A DNA stretch of 64,000 nucleotides from Paenibacillus sp. (GTDB lineage: Bacteria > Bacillota > Bacilli > Paenibacillales > YIM-B00363), in assembly GCF_035645195.1 (NCBI RefSeq), contig NZ_DASQNA010000014.1, forward strand, positions 87,565 through 151,564. Reading direction: 5' to 3'. Both the position numbers and the translations under genes were made by a program. Below the pieces are notes generated by a model. It worked only from the letters and a program-made list of their open reading frames with translations, was not told where the DNA came from and searched no databases. Below, piece by piece: positions 18,454 through 27,485 of the stretch. Numbering within the stretch: position 1 is the first letter of the stretch; the number at the start of each line of letters is the position of its first letter.

Positions 18454-19700
18454 CCGAGCGCCGTCTTCGCGACGACGGCCAGCTCCACCTTATTGAGCCC
18501 GTAGCACGCTTCGGCGCTCATCTCATACGGATGCCCCGCGCGGGCATCCGACAAATACGCGCACGCCTCATCAAGGTCGCGCAGCCAATCGTACCGCTCC
18601 GGCTCCCGGAGCGGTCTGTTTTTCCACGCGGCGGTGAGCCGCGGGCTGTACAGGCGCGGCGCGCCGGGCAGCAGCGTCTCGCCTTCGAGCCGCGGCCGGT
18701 ACGGCGCGCCGGCCGGGGCGTCGCGCACCGCCGCGAACAGCTCCGGCCAGTAGTCGGCGCGCGAGCCGGTATGCGGCGTCGCCGCGGCGAACGCTTCGGC
18801 GCCCCGGGCGACGTCCGGCAGCGCGAACAGCGTCGCGTACAGCCGCTTGCCGACTTCGATCCGCTCCTTGAGGTTTCCGAAATCCTCGACGATGAGCCCG
18901 GCGAGCCGCTGCCGGCCCGCCGCGTTCCGGCCGCCGAACGGGAACACGACCTGATTCAGCTGCAGGGCCGACTGCGCTTGGAACGGCAGCGTCGCAAGCA
19001 CGTGCTCCTGCACGTCCGGACGCCGCACGACGCGCCCTTCGATGAAGTGCTGCTCGTTGACGATCAGCGCGACCGTGAGCAGCGCCGAATCGCCCGTCTC
19101 CCAGAACCGCTCCCAGACCGGGCGCATAAATCGGGAGACGCCAAACGCCGGCAGCAGCGAGAACAGCGGGCGCCCGGCCCGCCGGCTCTCCTCGTACAGC
19201 AGCAGCTGCGGATACGCGTCGCCGAAGATGAAGCTGTTCGCGTCCTCCAGCATGTCGAACAGCCGCCGCCGCATGCCGGCGTCGAGCAGCCGCGGCAGCA
19301 GCTCGCCTTCGAGATCGGTCATGCTCCACCCGCCGTTGCGCGACACCATGTGGGCGAGGAACGCCCAATGCACTTCAGGGCGCCGCGCGTAAAACTCGCG
19401 GTACGCCTTCGTGCGCGTCACGTTGTTCCGATTCCGCTCCGCCGTCTCCGCGCGAATCCGGTCGACGAGCGCCCGACCGGCCGCATCGAGCGCCGCGCCC
19501 GGCGCCTCCGCCGCGCCCGTCCGGCGAAGCTGCGAGAGCAGCCGCCGCCGCTCCCGCGCGTCGATCGCGATGCGTCCTTCGCCGTCCGTTCCGTCCCCGC
19601 CCCCGAGCCCGGCGCCGCCGCCGAACCACTGGGCAATCCACGCGCCCGGCCGGCGGAACAGCCGATTCCACAACGATCGTTCCCCGCGTTTCGCGGACAT
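18450..19700 (-). CDS. DUF2515 (YppC-like) protein
   Basis: 416 residues, soluble, rich in Arg and Ala. The segment NNVTRTKAYREFYARRPEVHWAFL with SRNGGWSMTDLEG, DANSFIFGDAYPQLLLYE and the later VFPFGGRN fits the DUF2515 family (Bacillus YppC), whose role is unknown. The ATG at 19700 follows GGGGAGGG; longer in-frame starts upstream have no site. It converges with the flippase gene and the two TAG stops share the tetranucleotide CTAG at 18450-18453. No signal peptide or membrane helix is visible. Confidence 0.75.
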   Translation of the reverse strand: MSAKRGERSLWNRLFRRPGAWIAQWFGGGAGLGGGDGTDGEGRIAIDARERRRLLSQLRRTGAAEAPGAALDAAGRALVDRIRAETAERNRNNVTRTKAYREFYARRPEVHWAFLAHMVSRNGGWSMTDLEGELLPRLLDAGMRRRLFDMLEDANSFIFGDAYPQLLLYEESRRAGRPLFSLLPAFGVSRFMRPVWERFWETGDSALLTVALIVNEQHFIEGRVVRRPDVQEHVLATLPFQAQSALQLNQVVFPFGGRNAAGRQRLAGLIVEDFGNLKERIEVGKRLYATLFALPDVARGAEAFAAATPHTGSRADYWPELFAAVRDAPAGAPYRPRLEGETLLPGAPRLYSPRLTAAWKNRPLREPERYDWLRDLDEACAYLSDARAGHPYEMSAEACYGLNKVELAVVAKTALG

Positions 19701-19807
19701 CCCGCATCCCTCCCCGCGTCTTGATTCAGTGTATCCAGGGCGCGCGTCCCGCATGAACCATTTTCAAATCTTAGAAAAAATTCCATGCACTCCGGCTCGG
19801 AAGAGGC

Positions 19808-19813
19808 TATAAT
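19808..19813 (+). promoter_or_regulatory. -10 element of the stalk-domain lipoprotein gene
   Basis: A perfect TATAAT lies 55 bases before the TTG start. No convincing -35 is seen at 16-18 bases. Confidence 0.4.
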
Positions 19814-19867
19814 CGGTGGAGAAGGTTTTTGGGAGAAACCGATCTGATCCATGGGGAGGAACGAGAG

Positions 19868-21394
19868 TTGAAACGTATGGGGAAACGGGGCCTGCTGTCG
19901 CTGATGGCGGCCGGGTCGATGTTGACGGCGATCGGCTGCGAAGCGGTCGGCGGCGTGGATGTCAATCAAGCGGTCGTCGCCATGTACGACGTGAAATCGA
20001 TGGAGAGCTCGGCGACGGTGGAATGGGAATTTAAGGGGAATCCGTCCGGCGGCGCGGAAGCCGCGAAAGTGGCGGCGGCGCTCGGCGCGGGGCGCATCGT
20101 CATCGACGAGCTGCTGCAGGAAGATACGCAGACGATGTCGGCGATCGGTGCGATTGAACTATCGAAAGGCGACATTCCGTTCGCGCTGTACATAGAGGGC
20201 CAAACGATGGTGCTGGACATCGAAGGAACGAAGCAGCCGTTCGAGCTCGATTTCGCGGCGCTCGCCGGCGCGAACGCGTCCGCGGGCATGCCGTTCGACA
20301 GCTCGATGCTGTCCGATACGCTCGCGCAGGAGGCAGGGCAGCAGCTGCTGAAGGATATCGTTTCGTATTTCCTCGGCCATATGACGAATCCGGAAGATAC
20401 GACCGTCGGCACGGTGTCGGAAACGATCGACGGCGCGTCGAAGACGCTCACGAAGGTGTCGGCGAAAGCGGACTTCGAAGAGCTCGTCGTCTTGGCGAGC
20501 GGCGCGCTCGCGAGCATCGCGGCGGACGAGGAAGGCCTCAAGGCGCTGATCTCTTCGTTGTATGAGACGCTCAAGCCCATCATCGCCGAGTCGATGGGCG
20601 GCGCGGAAGACCCGGTTCTGAAGAACATGCTGAATAACAAGACGCTCATGGTCGAACTGATTTATTCGCAAATCGCGCCGCTTCTCCAAACGGCGTCGGA
20701 AGATTTGAACGCGATGACCGCGGAAGAGATGCCGTTCTCGGCGAACAGCGGCGTCACGGCGGAGCTGCTGCTCGACGGCGTCCAGCCGGCGGGCCTCAAC
20801 CTTGAGCTGTACGCCGAGCCGACGGAAGGCGAAGGCGACGGGCTCGAATCGGTGCGCCTCGCGTTCGAGACGCGCTGGTGGAACGTGAACGGAGACGTCG
20901 ATGCGAAGTCGTACGACGGCGCGACGGCGCCGTTCCCGATCGACGCGAAGCCCCGGCAGCGTCTCGCGAACATCGAGCCGCAGTCGCTGCTGTACGACAT
21001 TCTGAAGAACGACTTGAAGGTAACCCGCCATTCGTTCGATATGTATATGGGCGCGAACGCGAGCGTACCGGACGGCATTTCGCCGTATATTAAAGGAGCG
21101 GGCACGACGATGGTGCCGGTCCGCTACGTGAGCGAGCAGCTGGACGCGACGGTCGATTGGAACGGCGCGGCGCAGTCGATCACGATCAAGGACGCGGAGG
21201 CCGGCATCGAGATCGTCATGAAGATCGGCGACCGCAAGGCGACCGTGAACGGCGCGGCGCAGACGCTGCCGGAAGCGCCGGAGCTCGTCGAAGGCGCCAC
21301 GTTCGTGCCGATCGCGTTCATCACGAAAGCGCTCGGGGGCGCCGCTTCCTGGAACGGCGAACTCGGGATCGTAACGATCGAGAAGGAGTTTTGA
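19868..21394 (+). CDS. Lipoprotein with C-terminal copper-amine-oxidase-like stalk domain
   Basis: 508 residues, chosen from TTG 19868 because GGGGAGGA (19853-19860) lies seven bases upstream. A signal peptide ends in a lipobox (TAIGC), so the protein is probably attached outside the membrane. Residues about 30-380 are an uncharacterised region with LolA-like alternating segments. The C-terminal 120 residues are the stalk domain common in Paenibacillus surface proteins (GTTMVPVRYVSEQLDATVDW ... FVPIAFITKALGGAASWN). The thioredoxin-like gene starts eight bases downstream, so the two are likely cotranscribed. Function unknown. Confidence 0.78.
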   Translation: MKRMGKRGLLSLMAAGSMLTAIGCEAVGGVDVNQAVVAMYDVKSMESSATVEWEFKGNPSGGAEAAKVAAALGAGRIVIDELLQEDTQTMSAIGAIELSKGDIPFALYIEGQTMVLDIEGTKQPFELDFAALAGANASAGMPFDSSMLSDTLAQEAGQQLLKDIVSYFLGHMTNPEDTTVGTVSETIDGASKTLTKVSAKADFEELVVLASGALASIAADEEGLKALISSLYETLKPIIAESMGGAEDPVLKNMLNNKTLMVELIYSQIAPLLQTASEDLNAMTAEEMPFSANSGVTAELLLDGVQPAGLNLELYAEPTEGEGDGLESVRLAFETRWWNVNGDVDAKSYDGATAPFPIDAKPRQRLANIEPQSLLYDILKNDLKVTRHSFDMYMGANASVPDGISPYIKGAGTTMVPVRYVSEQLDATVDWNGAAQSITIKDAEAGIEIVMKIGDRKATVNGAAQTLPEAPELVEGATFVPIAFITKALGGAASWNGELGIVTIEKEF

Positions 21395-21401
21395 TGCGAG
21401 C

Positions 21402-21761
21402 ATGATGACCCCTATTCAAAGCGTCGAGCAATTCGACGAAGCGATCGCGGCGTCTAAGCCGACGGTGGCGCTGTTCAAAGCGGATTGGTGCAAGGATTGC
21501 CATTACATCGATCCGTTCATGCCGGACGTCGCGGCGAAATACGCGGACCGCATTACGTTCGTCGTCGTCGACCGCGACGCGTTCCCCGAGCTGGGGGAGC
21601 GGTACAACGTCCTCGGCATCCCGAGCTTCATCGCGTTCCGCGAAGGCCGGGAGACGATGTCGTTCATCAGCAAGCTCCGCAAAACGCGCGAGGAAATCGA
21701 AGGCTTCCTCGACCGCGTCGTGCAGGTGTCCGACGAGCTCGCCAAGGCGAGCCGCGAATAA
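21402..21761 (+). CDS. Thioredoxin-like protein (CKDC active site)
   Basis: 119 residues, a complete thioredoxin fold without signal peptide. The active site is WCKDC (Cys30, Cys33) instead of WCGPC, and the cis-Pro loop is GIPSFIAF. It resembles the YtpP-like minor thioredoxins of Bacillales. The ATG pair at 21402/21405 follows AAGGAG. The Lys-Asp dipeptide suggests different redox properties from TrxA, which is encoded separately at 39346. Confidence 0.85.
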   Translation: MMTPIQSVEQFDEAIAASKPTVALFKADWCKDCHYIDPFMPDVAAKYADRITFVVVDRDAFPELGERYNVLGIPSFIAFREGRETMSFISKLRKTREEIEGFLDRVVQVSDELAKASRE

Positions 21762-21782
21762 CGAAGAGAGTTGGCAGCGCCG

Positions 21783-21823
21783 CGAAGGCCGTCTATTCGG
21801 GTCCCCCCGATAGGCGGCCTTCG
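21783..21823 (+). terminator. Strong stem-loop after the thioredoxin-like gene
   Basis: CGAAGGCCG...CTAT...CGGG pairs with CCCGATAG...CGGCCTTCG. There is no T-run after it, so termination is probable but not certain. Confidence 0.5.
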
Positions 21824-21958
21824 ACGTTCGTTCAAGGAATGTTCAGAGGCGGAAAATAGCGTTTCGTCCGCCGAATCGATATAATGGGCAATGAAACGGT
21901 TCGACGCGCGGACGCGGTCGGACAGGCCTTATGAATAAACGGATCGGGAGTTAACGAC

Positions 21959-22885
21959 ATGCGAAACGAAAAATGGGTAAAAGCGCTGGCGCTCGCGGCG
22001 TGCATCGGCATGTTCCTCGTGCTGCTCATGGGCGCTACGGTGACGCAGACGGAGTCGGGCCGCGGCTGCGGCGACGATTGGCCGCTCTGCAACGGCAAAT
22101 TTGTTCCGGATTATACGATAACGTCGATGATCGAATACAGCCATCGACTCGTCAGCGGCATCGTCGGCCTGCTCGTGCTCGGCGCGACGATTGCGACGTT
22201 CGCGGCCGTCCGGCGGACGGGCCCGCGGGTGTACGCCTCGGGCGCGCTGTTCTTTACGGTGCTCCAGGCGGGGCTCGGCGCCGCGCAGGTGATGAATCCG
22301 CAATCGGACGCCATTCTCGCGCTGCACTTCGGCTTCTCGCTGCTGGCGTTCACGTGCACGCTGCTGACCGTGACGTCGGTGCGCGCGTATTACCGAGGCG
22401 AACGGCATGCGGAGGCGCAGGCGCCGATCGCGGGTCGGTACCGCGCCGCCGTGTGGCTTACGACGCTGTACGCCTACATCGTCGTTTACACAGGCGCTTA
22501 TACGAGCCACACCGACTCGGGCGGCGGCTGCGCCGGCTTCCCGCTGTGCAACGGGCAGCTCGTGCCGGACGCGCTCGAAGGCGCGACGGCGGTCGCGTTC
22601 ACGCACCGCACAGCGGCGTACGTGCTGTTCGCGGTCGTGCTGCTGCTTGCGCTGTACACCCGGCGGGCGTACGCCTCGTACCGGGACATATACGGCGGCG
22701 CGCGGTGGGCGCTCGTGCTCGTCGCTGCGCAGGTGATGAGCGGCGCGCTGCTCATGGCGCTGATGGGGACCGGCAGCTACGTGATCGCCACGCTGCTGCA
22801 CACGATGATCATTTCGGTGCTGTTCGCAGTGCTCAGTTATTTAAGCATCACGGTATGGGGAGCGGGACGGGCTTCTCGCCGTTAA
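21959..22885 (+). CDS. ctaA: Heme A synthase
   Basis: 308-residue membrane enzyme with eight helices that oxidises heme O to heme A for cytochrome aa3 oxidase. It shows the internal duplication of the family: TESGRGCGDDWPLCNG (Cys37, Cys44) in the first half and TDSGGGCAGFPLCNG in the second, plus heme-ligand His in EYSHRLVSG and FTHRTAAYV. The ATG follows GGGAGTTAACG. TATAAT at 21880-21885 is a likely -10. ctaB lies 17 kb upstream in the window, so the classic ctaA/ctaB adjacency is absent. Confidence 0.96.
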   Translation: MRNEKWVKALALAACIGMFLVLLMGATVTQTESGRGCGDDWPLCNGKFVPDYTITSMIEYSHRLVSGIVGLLVLGATIATFAAVRRTGPRVYASGALFFTVLQAGLGAAQVMNPQSDAILALHFGFSLLAFTCTLLTVTSVRAYYRGERHAEAQAPIAGRYRAAVWLTTLYAYIVVYTGAYTSHTDSGGGCAGFPLCNGQLVPDALEGATAVAFTHRTAAYVLFAVVLLLALYTRRAYASYRDIYGGARWALVLVAAQVMSGALLMALMGTGSYVIATLLHTMIISVLFAVLSYLSITVWGAGRASRR

Positions 22886-22912
22886 GCCGGATAGAGAAGG
22901 GGGTGCGTTCGC

Positions 22913-23593
22913 TTGCTGCGAACGCTGTTTCAAGAACCGCCGCGTAAGGACGAGGGACCGCTGAGCGACATTCTGACGCTGGCGGACGAGCTGGCCGCGA
23001 AGAACGCCGTGACCGGCGGGGCGCAGCCGCAGCGGCTGCAAGCATGGCTTCGCAGCATCGCTACGACGTACGACGAGCTCGAGCAGAGCGTCTATTGCGC
23101 CGAACGATTCGCGGCGGGCGTCAGGCGCGAATACGTCGAGGAGATGGGGCCGGAAGAGAGGGCCGAGTACCGGAGACATTTGTATTTTTACAAAAACGGG
23201 TTCATCCGCGTCTTCTCGGTGCTCGATAAGCTCGGTTCGTTCTTGAACGAACGGTTCGAACTGCGGGCGGAACTCGTCAAGGAGCGGTATTCGTACTTTA
23301 CGGTGCTTCGCTGCCTGCGGGAATCACGCCGGCATCCGGAGTTGTCGCGACGCTTGCACGACATCAAGAACCGGTTCCGCGATCCGGTGCACGAGCTGCG
23401 CCTCATGCGCAACCACGAAGTTCACGCGATGAACACGGAGCTGCTCGACGACGAAGGGCGGCTGCGCATCCGGCCGCGGGACGGGAAGGTGCAGGTGGAG
23501 GATTTGCCGCAAAACCTGGAGACGCTGCGAAGCGGGTACGAGATGGCGACCGAATCGCTGCTCGCCGTCTTGACGTATTGCTCGAAGGCGTAG
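22913..23593 (+). CDS. Cthe_2314-like HEPN domain protein (putative)
   Basis: 226 residues, all-helical by appearance and soluble. Near the C-terminal third is RNHEVHAMN, an R-N-x-x-x-H arrangement that fits the RNase-type HEPN motif, and the overall length and the LRLMRNHEVHA context recall the Cthe_2314 HEPN family. It starts at TTG 22913 with AGAAGGGGG upstream. It lies 27 bases after ctaA and 25 bases before an SDR gene, so it may belong to the same transcript. No antitoxin-like (MNT) partner is adjacent, so a toxin role is not supported. Confidence 0.6.
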   Translation: MLRTLFQEPPRKDEGPLSDILTLADELAAKNAVTGGAQPQRLQAWLRSIATTYDELEQSVYCAERFAAGVRREYVEEMGPEERAEYRRHLYFYKNGFIRVFSVLDKLGSFLNERFELRAELVKERYSYFTVLRCLRESRRHPELSRRLHDIKNRFRDPVHELRLMRNHEVHAMNTELLDDEGRLRIRPRDGKVQVEDLPQNLETLRSGYEMATESLLAVLTYCSKA

Positions 23594-23618
23594 ATCGACG
23601 GCGGGAGGGAACAAGCGA

Positions 23619-24404
23619 ATGGAACGTCAACGGACGCTGGCGGGCAAGACGGCGCTCGTCACCGGGAGCGCCCGCGGCCTCGGGCGCATGACGGCGCTGC
23701 AATTGGCCGCGTTAGGCTGCAATGTGGCGGTGAATTACGTTCGGAGCGAGCGCGACGCGCTCGAGCTCGTCGATCGGCTGCGGGCTTTCGGCGTGCGCGC
23801 GGCGGCGGTGCGGGCGGACGTCGGGGACCCGGCTTCGGCGCGGCGGCTCGTCGACGAGACGGAGCGGCTGCTGGATTCGGGCATCGACATTCTCGTCAAC
23901 AACGCCGGCCCGTTCGTCCGCGAGCGCCGCAGCTTCGCCGACGCGCCGGAGGACGAACTGGAGATGCTGGTGCAGGGCAACCTGCTCGGGCCGATGCGGC
24001 TCGATCGTCTCGTCATCCCCGGCATGCGGGAGCGGGGCTTCGGGCGCATCGTCCATTTCGGCTTCGGGCGCTCCGCCGAAGCGCGCGGCTGGCCGCATCG
24101 CGGGGCGTACGCGGCCGCCAAGGTGGCGCTCGTCTCGCTTACGAAAACGCTCGCCGTCGAAGAAGCCGGTTCCGGCATTACGGTCAACATGGTTTGCCCG
24201 GGAGATATTCGCGGTAACAACAAAGAGAAGCGCATCGACGAGGTGCGCGGCGAGGCCGATCCGGAAGCGTCGGGCCGACCCGGTTCCGGAGAAGACGTCG
24301 CCCGCGTCATCGCCTTCCTGTGCGACCCCGCGTCGGATTACGTCACCGGCAACATCGTCGACGTGACGGGCGGCTTCGACCCGATTCGGTATCGGTTCGC
24401 GTGA
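23619..24404 (+). CDS. Short-chain dehydrogenase/reductase (FabG-like)
   Basis: 261-residue NAD(P)-dependent oxidoreductase. TGSARGLG (about residues 13-20) is the nucleotide-binding turn, NNAGPF the structural motif, YAAAK the catalytic Tyr-Lys, and GNIVDVTGGF the C-terminal cofactor segment. The usual ISS catalytic Ser region reads HFGFGRS, placing Ser one residue closer to Tyr than usual. The start ATG follows CGGGAGGGAAC. The substrate is unknown. A bidirectional terminator follows immediately. Confidence 0.85.
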   Translation: MERQRTLAGKTALVTGSARGLGRMTALQLAALGCNVAVNYVRSERDALELVDRLRAFGVRAAAVRADVGDPASARRLVDETERLLDSGIDILVNNAGPFVRERRSFADAPEDELEMLVQGNLLGPMRLDRLVIPGMRERGFGRIVHFGFGRSAEARGWPHRGAYAAAKVALVSLTKTLAVEEAGSGITVNMVCPGDIRGNNKEKRIDEVRGEADPEASGRPGSGEDVARVIAFLCDPASDYVTGNIVDVTGGFDPIRYRFA

Positions 24405-24409
24405 ACGAC

Positions 24410-24447
24410 AAAAAACCTGACGGACCGGATACGGTCGTCAGGTTTTT
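24410..24447. terminator. Bidirectional terminator
   Basis: AAAAAACCTGACG pairs with CGTCAGGTTTTT, serving the SDR gene (+) and the NifU-type gene (-). Confidence 0.9.
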
Positions 24448-24462
24448 CATAACATAATGGCA

Positions 24463-24708
24463 TTAGAATACCTGCATAACTTCCTTAACGCCGTCGATTT
24501 CCTCCATCAGGGCGCGCTCGATGCCGGCTTTCAGCGTAATCGTCGAGCTTGGGCAGCTGCCGCATGCACCCATCAAGCGGAGCTTCACGATGCCGTCCTC
24601 GATATCTACGAGTTCGACGTCGCCGCCGTCGCGCTGCAGGAACGGACGCAATTTATCCAAAACTTCGACCACATCGTCATACATCTTCTCATCGGTGTTC
24701 GTCGTCAT
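24463..24708 (-). CDS. NifU-like C-terminal domain Fe-S scaffold (YutI-like)
   Basis: 81 residues, a stand-alone NifU C-terminal domain with the invariant CGSC (Cys49, Cys52) in [18 protein letters not shown]. Such proteins carry a transient 4Fe-4S cluster and pass it to apo-proteins. The second ATG (24708) is preferred because AAGGAG lies at proper spacing. It is divergent from yuzB, and yutJ follows that gene, which matches the yutI-yuzB-yutJ order of Bacillus subtilis. Confidence 0.92.
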   Translation of the reverse strand: MTTNTDEKMYDDVVEVLDKLRPFLQRDGGDVELVDIEDGIVKLRLMGACGSCPSSTITLKAGIERALMEEIDGVKEVMQVF

Positions 24709-24775
24709 TGCAATCATCTCCTTTCCTCTTATATTATATTACAAAATCTCAAAAAGTTAAACGGGAGGCGGCGTC

Positions 24776-25036
24776 ATGAACCGACTGGTCGAATTTTGCA
24801 CCAACAATATGCATCACGGGACGGACGAGATCATGCGCCGGCTCGAAGAGCGGCCCGATGTCGAGACGATCGAATACGGCTGCCTCGGCAATTGCGGACA
24901 ATGCTATTTGGAGCCGTACGCTCTTGTCGACGGCGAAGTCGTCGCGGCCGAGGATGCGGAAACGCTATACGAAAAAATCGTCGAAAAACTAAACGAAGCG
25001 GAGGTCGACCCGTTCGCCGACCTGCCGCTCGATTAA
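24776..25036 (+). CDS. yuzB: YuzB family (DUF1450) protein
   Basis: 86 residues. NRLVEFCTNNMHHG and the CLGNCGQCYLEPYALVDGE cluster define the YuzB/DUF1450 family. Four Cys, including CxxxCGxC, suggest metal or Fe-S binding, but function is not established. It starts after GGGAGGCGGCG and ends two bases before the convergent yutJ. Confidence 0.9.
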   Translation: MNRLVEFCTNNMHHGTDEIMRRLEERPDVETIEYGCLGNCGQCYLEPYALVDGEVVAAEDAETLYEKIVEKLNEAEVDPFADLPLD

Positions 25037-25037
25037 G

Positions 25038-26099
25038 TTACCCCAAATGCGTTTTGGACATCCAAAGCACGCCGCTCTTCAAGAGCCGCGGCACGCGGCC
25101 CATCAGCGTCCTGCGTCCCATGACGCCGAAGCCGGCTTTCTTGCCGAGCGAGCCGAGGACGCCTTTCAGCTTGATTTGGCGGAGGCGCACCGATTCGCCG
25201 CGCATCCGCGCGCGAATGACTTCGGCCACCTGCTTGCCCTGCGCTTCCGCCGCTTGGCCGCTCGGGGCGAACGGGAGGGCGGCGCAATCGCCGACGACGT
25301 AAATTGCGTCGTCGTGCGGCAGATGATACGTGTCGGTCAAGAACAGGCGGCCCATGCCGTCCTTCTCGCCGGGCAGCGCCTGCACGATCGGGCTCGCCTG
25401 GATGCCGGCCGTCCATACGGTGACGTCGGTTTCGATAATCTGGTCGCGGTCGTACAGGACGCCGCGCTCCAGGCGCGACAAGGCGACGTGGCCGCGCATT
25501 TCCACATCGTGCTCCAGGAACCACGAGCGAACATAATCCTGCGCTTTGCCCGGGAACGCGGATAAGACGCTCGGGCCGCGGTCGAGGATGCGGATGTTCA
25601 AATCCGGGCGGCTTTCCCGCAGCTCCGCCGCGACTTCGACGCCGCTGAGGCCCCCGCCGACGATCGTCACTTGACCGTAAGGTTTGACGTCGTTCACCTG
25701 CTGATACGTCGCGCGGCTCGAGGAGAACGTCTGGATGCTGCAGGCGAACTCCGGTGCGCCCGGAATGCCGTGGTACTTGTCGACGCAGCCGAGCGCGATG
25801 ACGAGAATGTCGTACGGAATCGGATCCGCGTTCTCCATGAGAATAAGCTTGCGCTCCGCATCGACCGCTTGCACCTCGCCGTATTTCATGAGCAAGCGAG
25901 GGTCGACGGGGAACGCCACGCGCAAATCGATGTCGGCCACGGTCCCCGCAGCCAAAGCATAATATTCGGTCTTTAATCCTTGGAACGGCATCCGATCGAT
26001 GAGTATCAGCTGGCAATCGTCCGGAAGGCGATCCTTGAGCAGCTCGGTTGCGACGGTGAGGCCGCCGTAGCCGCCGCCGAGAATGACAATTTTCCGCAT
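25038..26099 (-). CDS. yutJ: NADH dehydrogenase-like FAD oxidoreductase (YutJ-like)
   Basis: 353 residues of the type II NADH dehydrogenase family. The FAD-binding Rossmann motif ILGGGYGGLTVA is at residues 6-16, a second NAD(P)-binding motif TIVGGGLSGVEVA near 145-157, and YVVGDCAALPF near 270 completes the FAD site. The C-terminus is shorter than in true NDH-2. A second, full-length paralogue is encoded at 32552. The electron acceptor is unknown. Confidence 0.88.
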   Translation of the reverse strand: MRKIVILGGGYGGLTVATELLKDRLPDDCQLILIDRMPFQGLKTEYYALAAGTVADIDLRVAFPVDPRLLMKYGEVQAVDAERKLILMENADPIPYDILVIALGCVDKYHGIPGAPEFACSIQTFSSSRATYQQVNDVKPYGQVTIVGGGLSGVEVAAELRESRPDLNIRILDRGPSVLSAFPGKAQDYVRSWFLEHDVEMRGHVALSRLERGVLYDRDQIIETDVTVWTAGIQASPIVQALPGEKDGMGRLFLTDTYHLPHDDAIYVVGDCAALPFAPSGQAAEAQGKQVAEVIRARMRGESVRLRQIKLKGVLGSLGKKAGFGVMGRRTLMGRVPRLLKSGVLWMSKTHLG

Positions 26100-26198
26100 G
26101 TTGGGGCTTCCTTTCTAGACTGTTCCTTGTATCTGCAAATCTGCCCGCGCCTCGAGGCCGTTCGGATCGAACGGCCGCCGAGAGCGAGGGCTTATTTA

Positions 26199-27302
26199 TT
26201 ATTCGTAGACTTTAATTTCGTTGTAGAACGTATCGCGTTCCACGGCGGTGCGGCCGGCGCCTTTGATCAGCCAAACCAGCTCGTCCCGCGTCAGGCCTTC
26301 CTCGGTCGTCGCGCCAGCGGCGTGACTGATGCGTTCCTTCACGAGCGTGCCGTGCACGTCGGATGCGCCGAACGTCAAAGCCATCTGCGTCAATTGCGTA
26401 CCGATATTAATGAAGTATGCCTTAATATGAGGGAAATTATCGAGCATAAGTCTGGATATGGCGATCATGCGCATATCCTCGAACGCCGACGTCCGCCGCT
26501 TGAGACCGGCCGTTTTCGACTTCGGCTGAACCGCGAGCGGGATGAACACCATGAAGCCGTTCGTCTCGTCCTGCAGCTCGCGCAAATACGCCATATGCTG
26601 GAGCCGCTCTTCGATCGTTTCGATGGAGCCGTACAGCATCGTGGCGTGCGTCTTCATGCCGAGGCGATGCGCCGTCCGGTGCACGTCGAGCCACTGATCG
26701 GAGGTGGCTTTGTCGACGGCCATCTTTTGGCGGTACCGCTCGGACAAGATTTCCGCGCCGCCGCCCGTCAGCGTGCCGAGGCCGGCGTCCTTCAGCGTCG
26801 ACAGCACTTCCGTAAAGCTGAGTCCGCTCAGCCGGGAGAAAAACTCGATTTCCGCGCCGGTGTACGCTTTAATGGTGACGTCGGGGAAGCGCTGCTTCAG
26901 CGCGCGAATCGAATCCACATAATATTGGAACGGAACGGTAGCGTTATGGCCGCCGGTAATGTGGAATTCGCGCACGCCCGGGTGGTAGTGCTGCTCGGCG
27001 AACGCGATCACTTCTTCCGGCGAGTATGTGAATGCGCCGTCTTGGCCGGGATCTCGCCGATAGTTGCAGAACGCGCAGTGCGCCTCGCAAACGTTCGTAA
27101 AGTATAACGTCATGTTTTCGATGAAGTACACCTTGTTGCCGTTCTTGCGTTGATTGACTTGATTCGCCAATTGACCTAAGGTTAATAGATCGTTCGTTTC
27201 GTATAAGTACAGGCCGTCTTCAATCGAAAGGCGTACGCCGTTGTTCACTTTGTCGGCGATTTCGGCCATTCTCTTGTCCGTGCCCGTCAAGAGAGCGCTC
27301 AT
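26199..27302 (-). CDS. mqnE: Aminofutalosine synthase (radical SAM)
   Basis: 367 residues. The radical-SAM cluster motif is CEAHCAFC (Cys72, Cys76, Cys79), followed by HITGGHNATVPFQYY, KAYTGAEIEF and TLTGGGAEILSERYR, which are typical of MqnE. The enzyme joins SAM-derived adenosyl and 3-carboxyvinyloxybenzoate to aminodeoxyfutalosine, in the futalosine route to menaquinone. The ATG at 27302 follows AAAGGAGGA. The other mqn genes are not in this window. MqnC is a related alternative but the start and inner motifs fit MqnE better. Confidence 0.9.
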   Translation of the reverse strand: MSALLTGTDKRMAEIADKVNNGVRLSIEDGLYLYETNDLLTLGQLANQVNQRKNGNKVYFIENMTLYFTNVCEAHCAFCNYRRDPGQDGAFTYSPEEVIAFAEQHYHPGVREFHITGGHNATVPFQYYVDSIRALKQRFPDVTIKAYTGAEIEFFSRLSGLSFTEVLSTLKDAGLGTLTGGGAEILSERYRQKMAVDKATSDQWLDVHRTAHRLGMKTHATMLYGSIETIEERLQHMAYLRELQDETNGFMVFIPLAVQPKSKTAGLKRRTSAFEDMRMIAISRLMLDNFPHIKAYFINIGTQLTQMALTFGASDVHGTLVKERISHAAGATTEEGLTRDELVWLIKGAGRTAVERDTFYNEIKVYE

Positions 27303-27433
27303 GGTTCCTTCCTCCTTTGTCCGGTGCATCTAGCAAAGACTCAGTCTATTATAAACCTGTTGCTAGAGGCGGGCAATATCGAGAACCCGGAAACGGCATG
27401 AAGCTGTGACAAATTTCACAAATTTGCCGCGCC

Positions 27434-27462
27434 TTGAGCGCTGGAACCGGGAGATGTATACT
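27434..27462 (+). promoter_or_regulatory. Promoter of the erpA/yutM-like gene
   Basis: TTGAGC (27434-27439), 17-base spacer, TATACT (27457-27462). Confidence 0.6.
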
Positions 27463-27485
27463 ATAGTTCAAGGAGGTGCATTCCA

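Noticed and set aside
22913..23593. HEPN protein as half of a toxin-antitoxin pair
   Set aside because: No nucleotidyltransferase or other small partner gene next to it.
26156..26176. GGCCGTTCG...CGAACGGCC hairpin after mqnE
   Set aside because: Perfect stem but no T-run on either strand, so not called a terminator.
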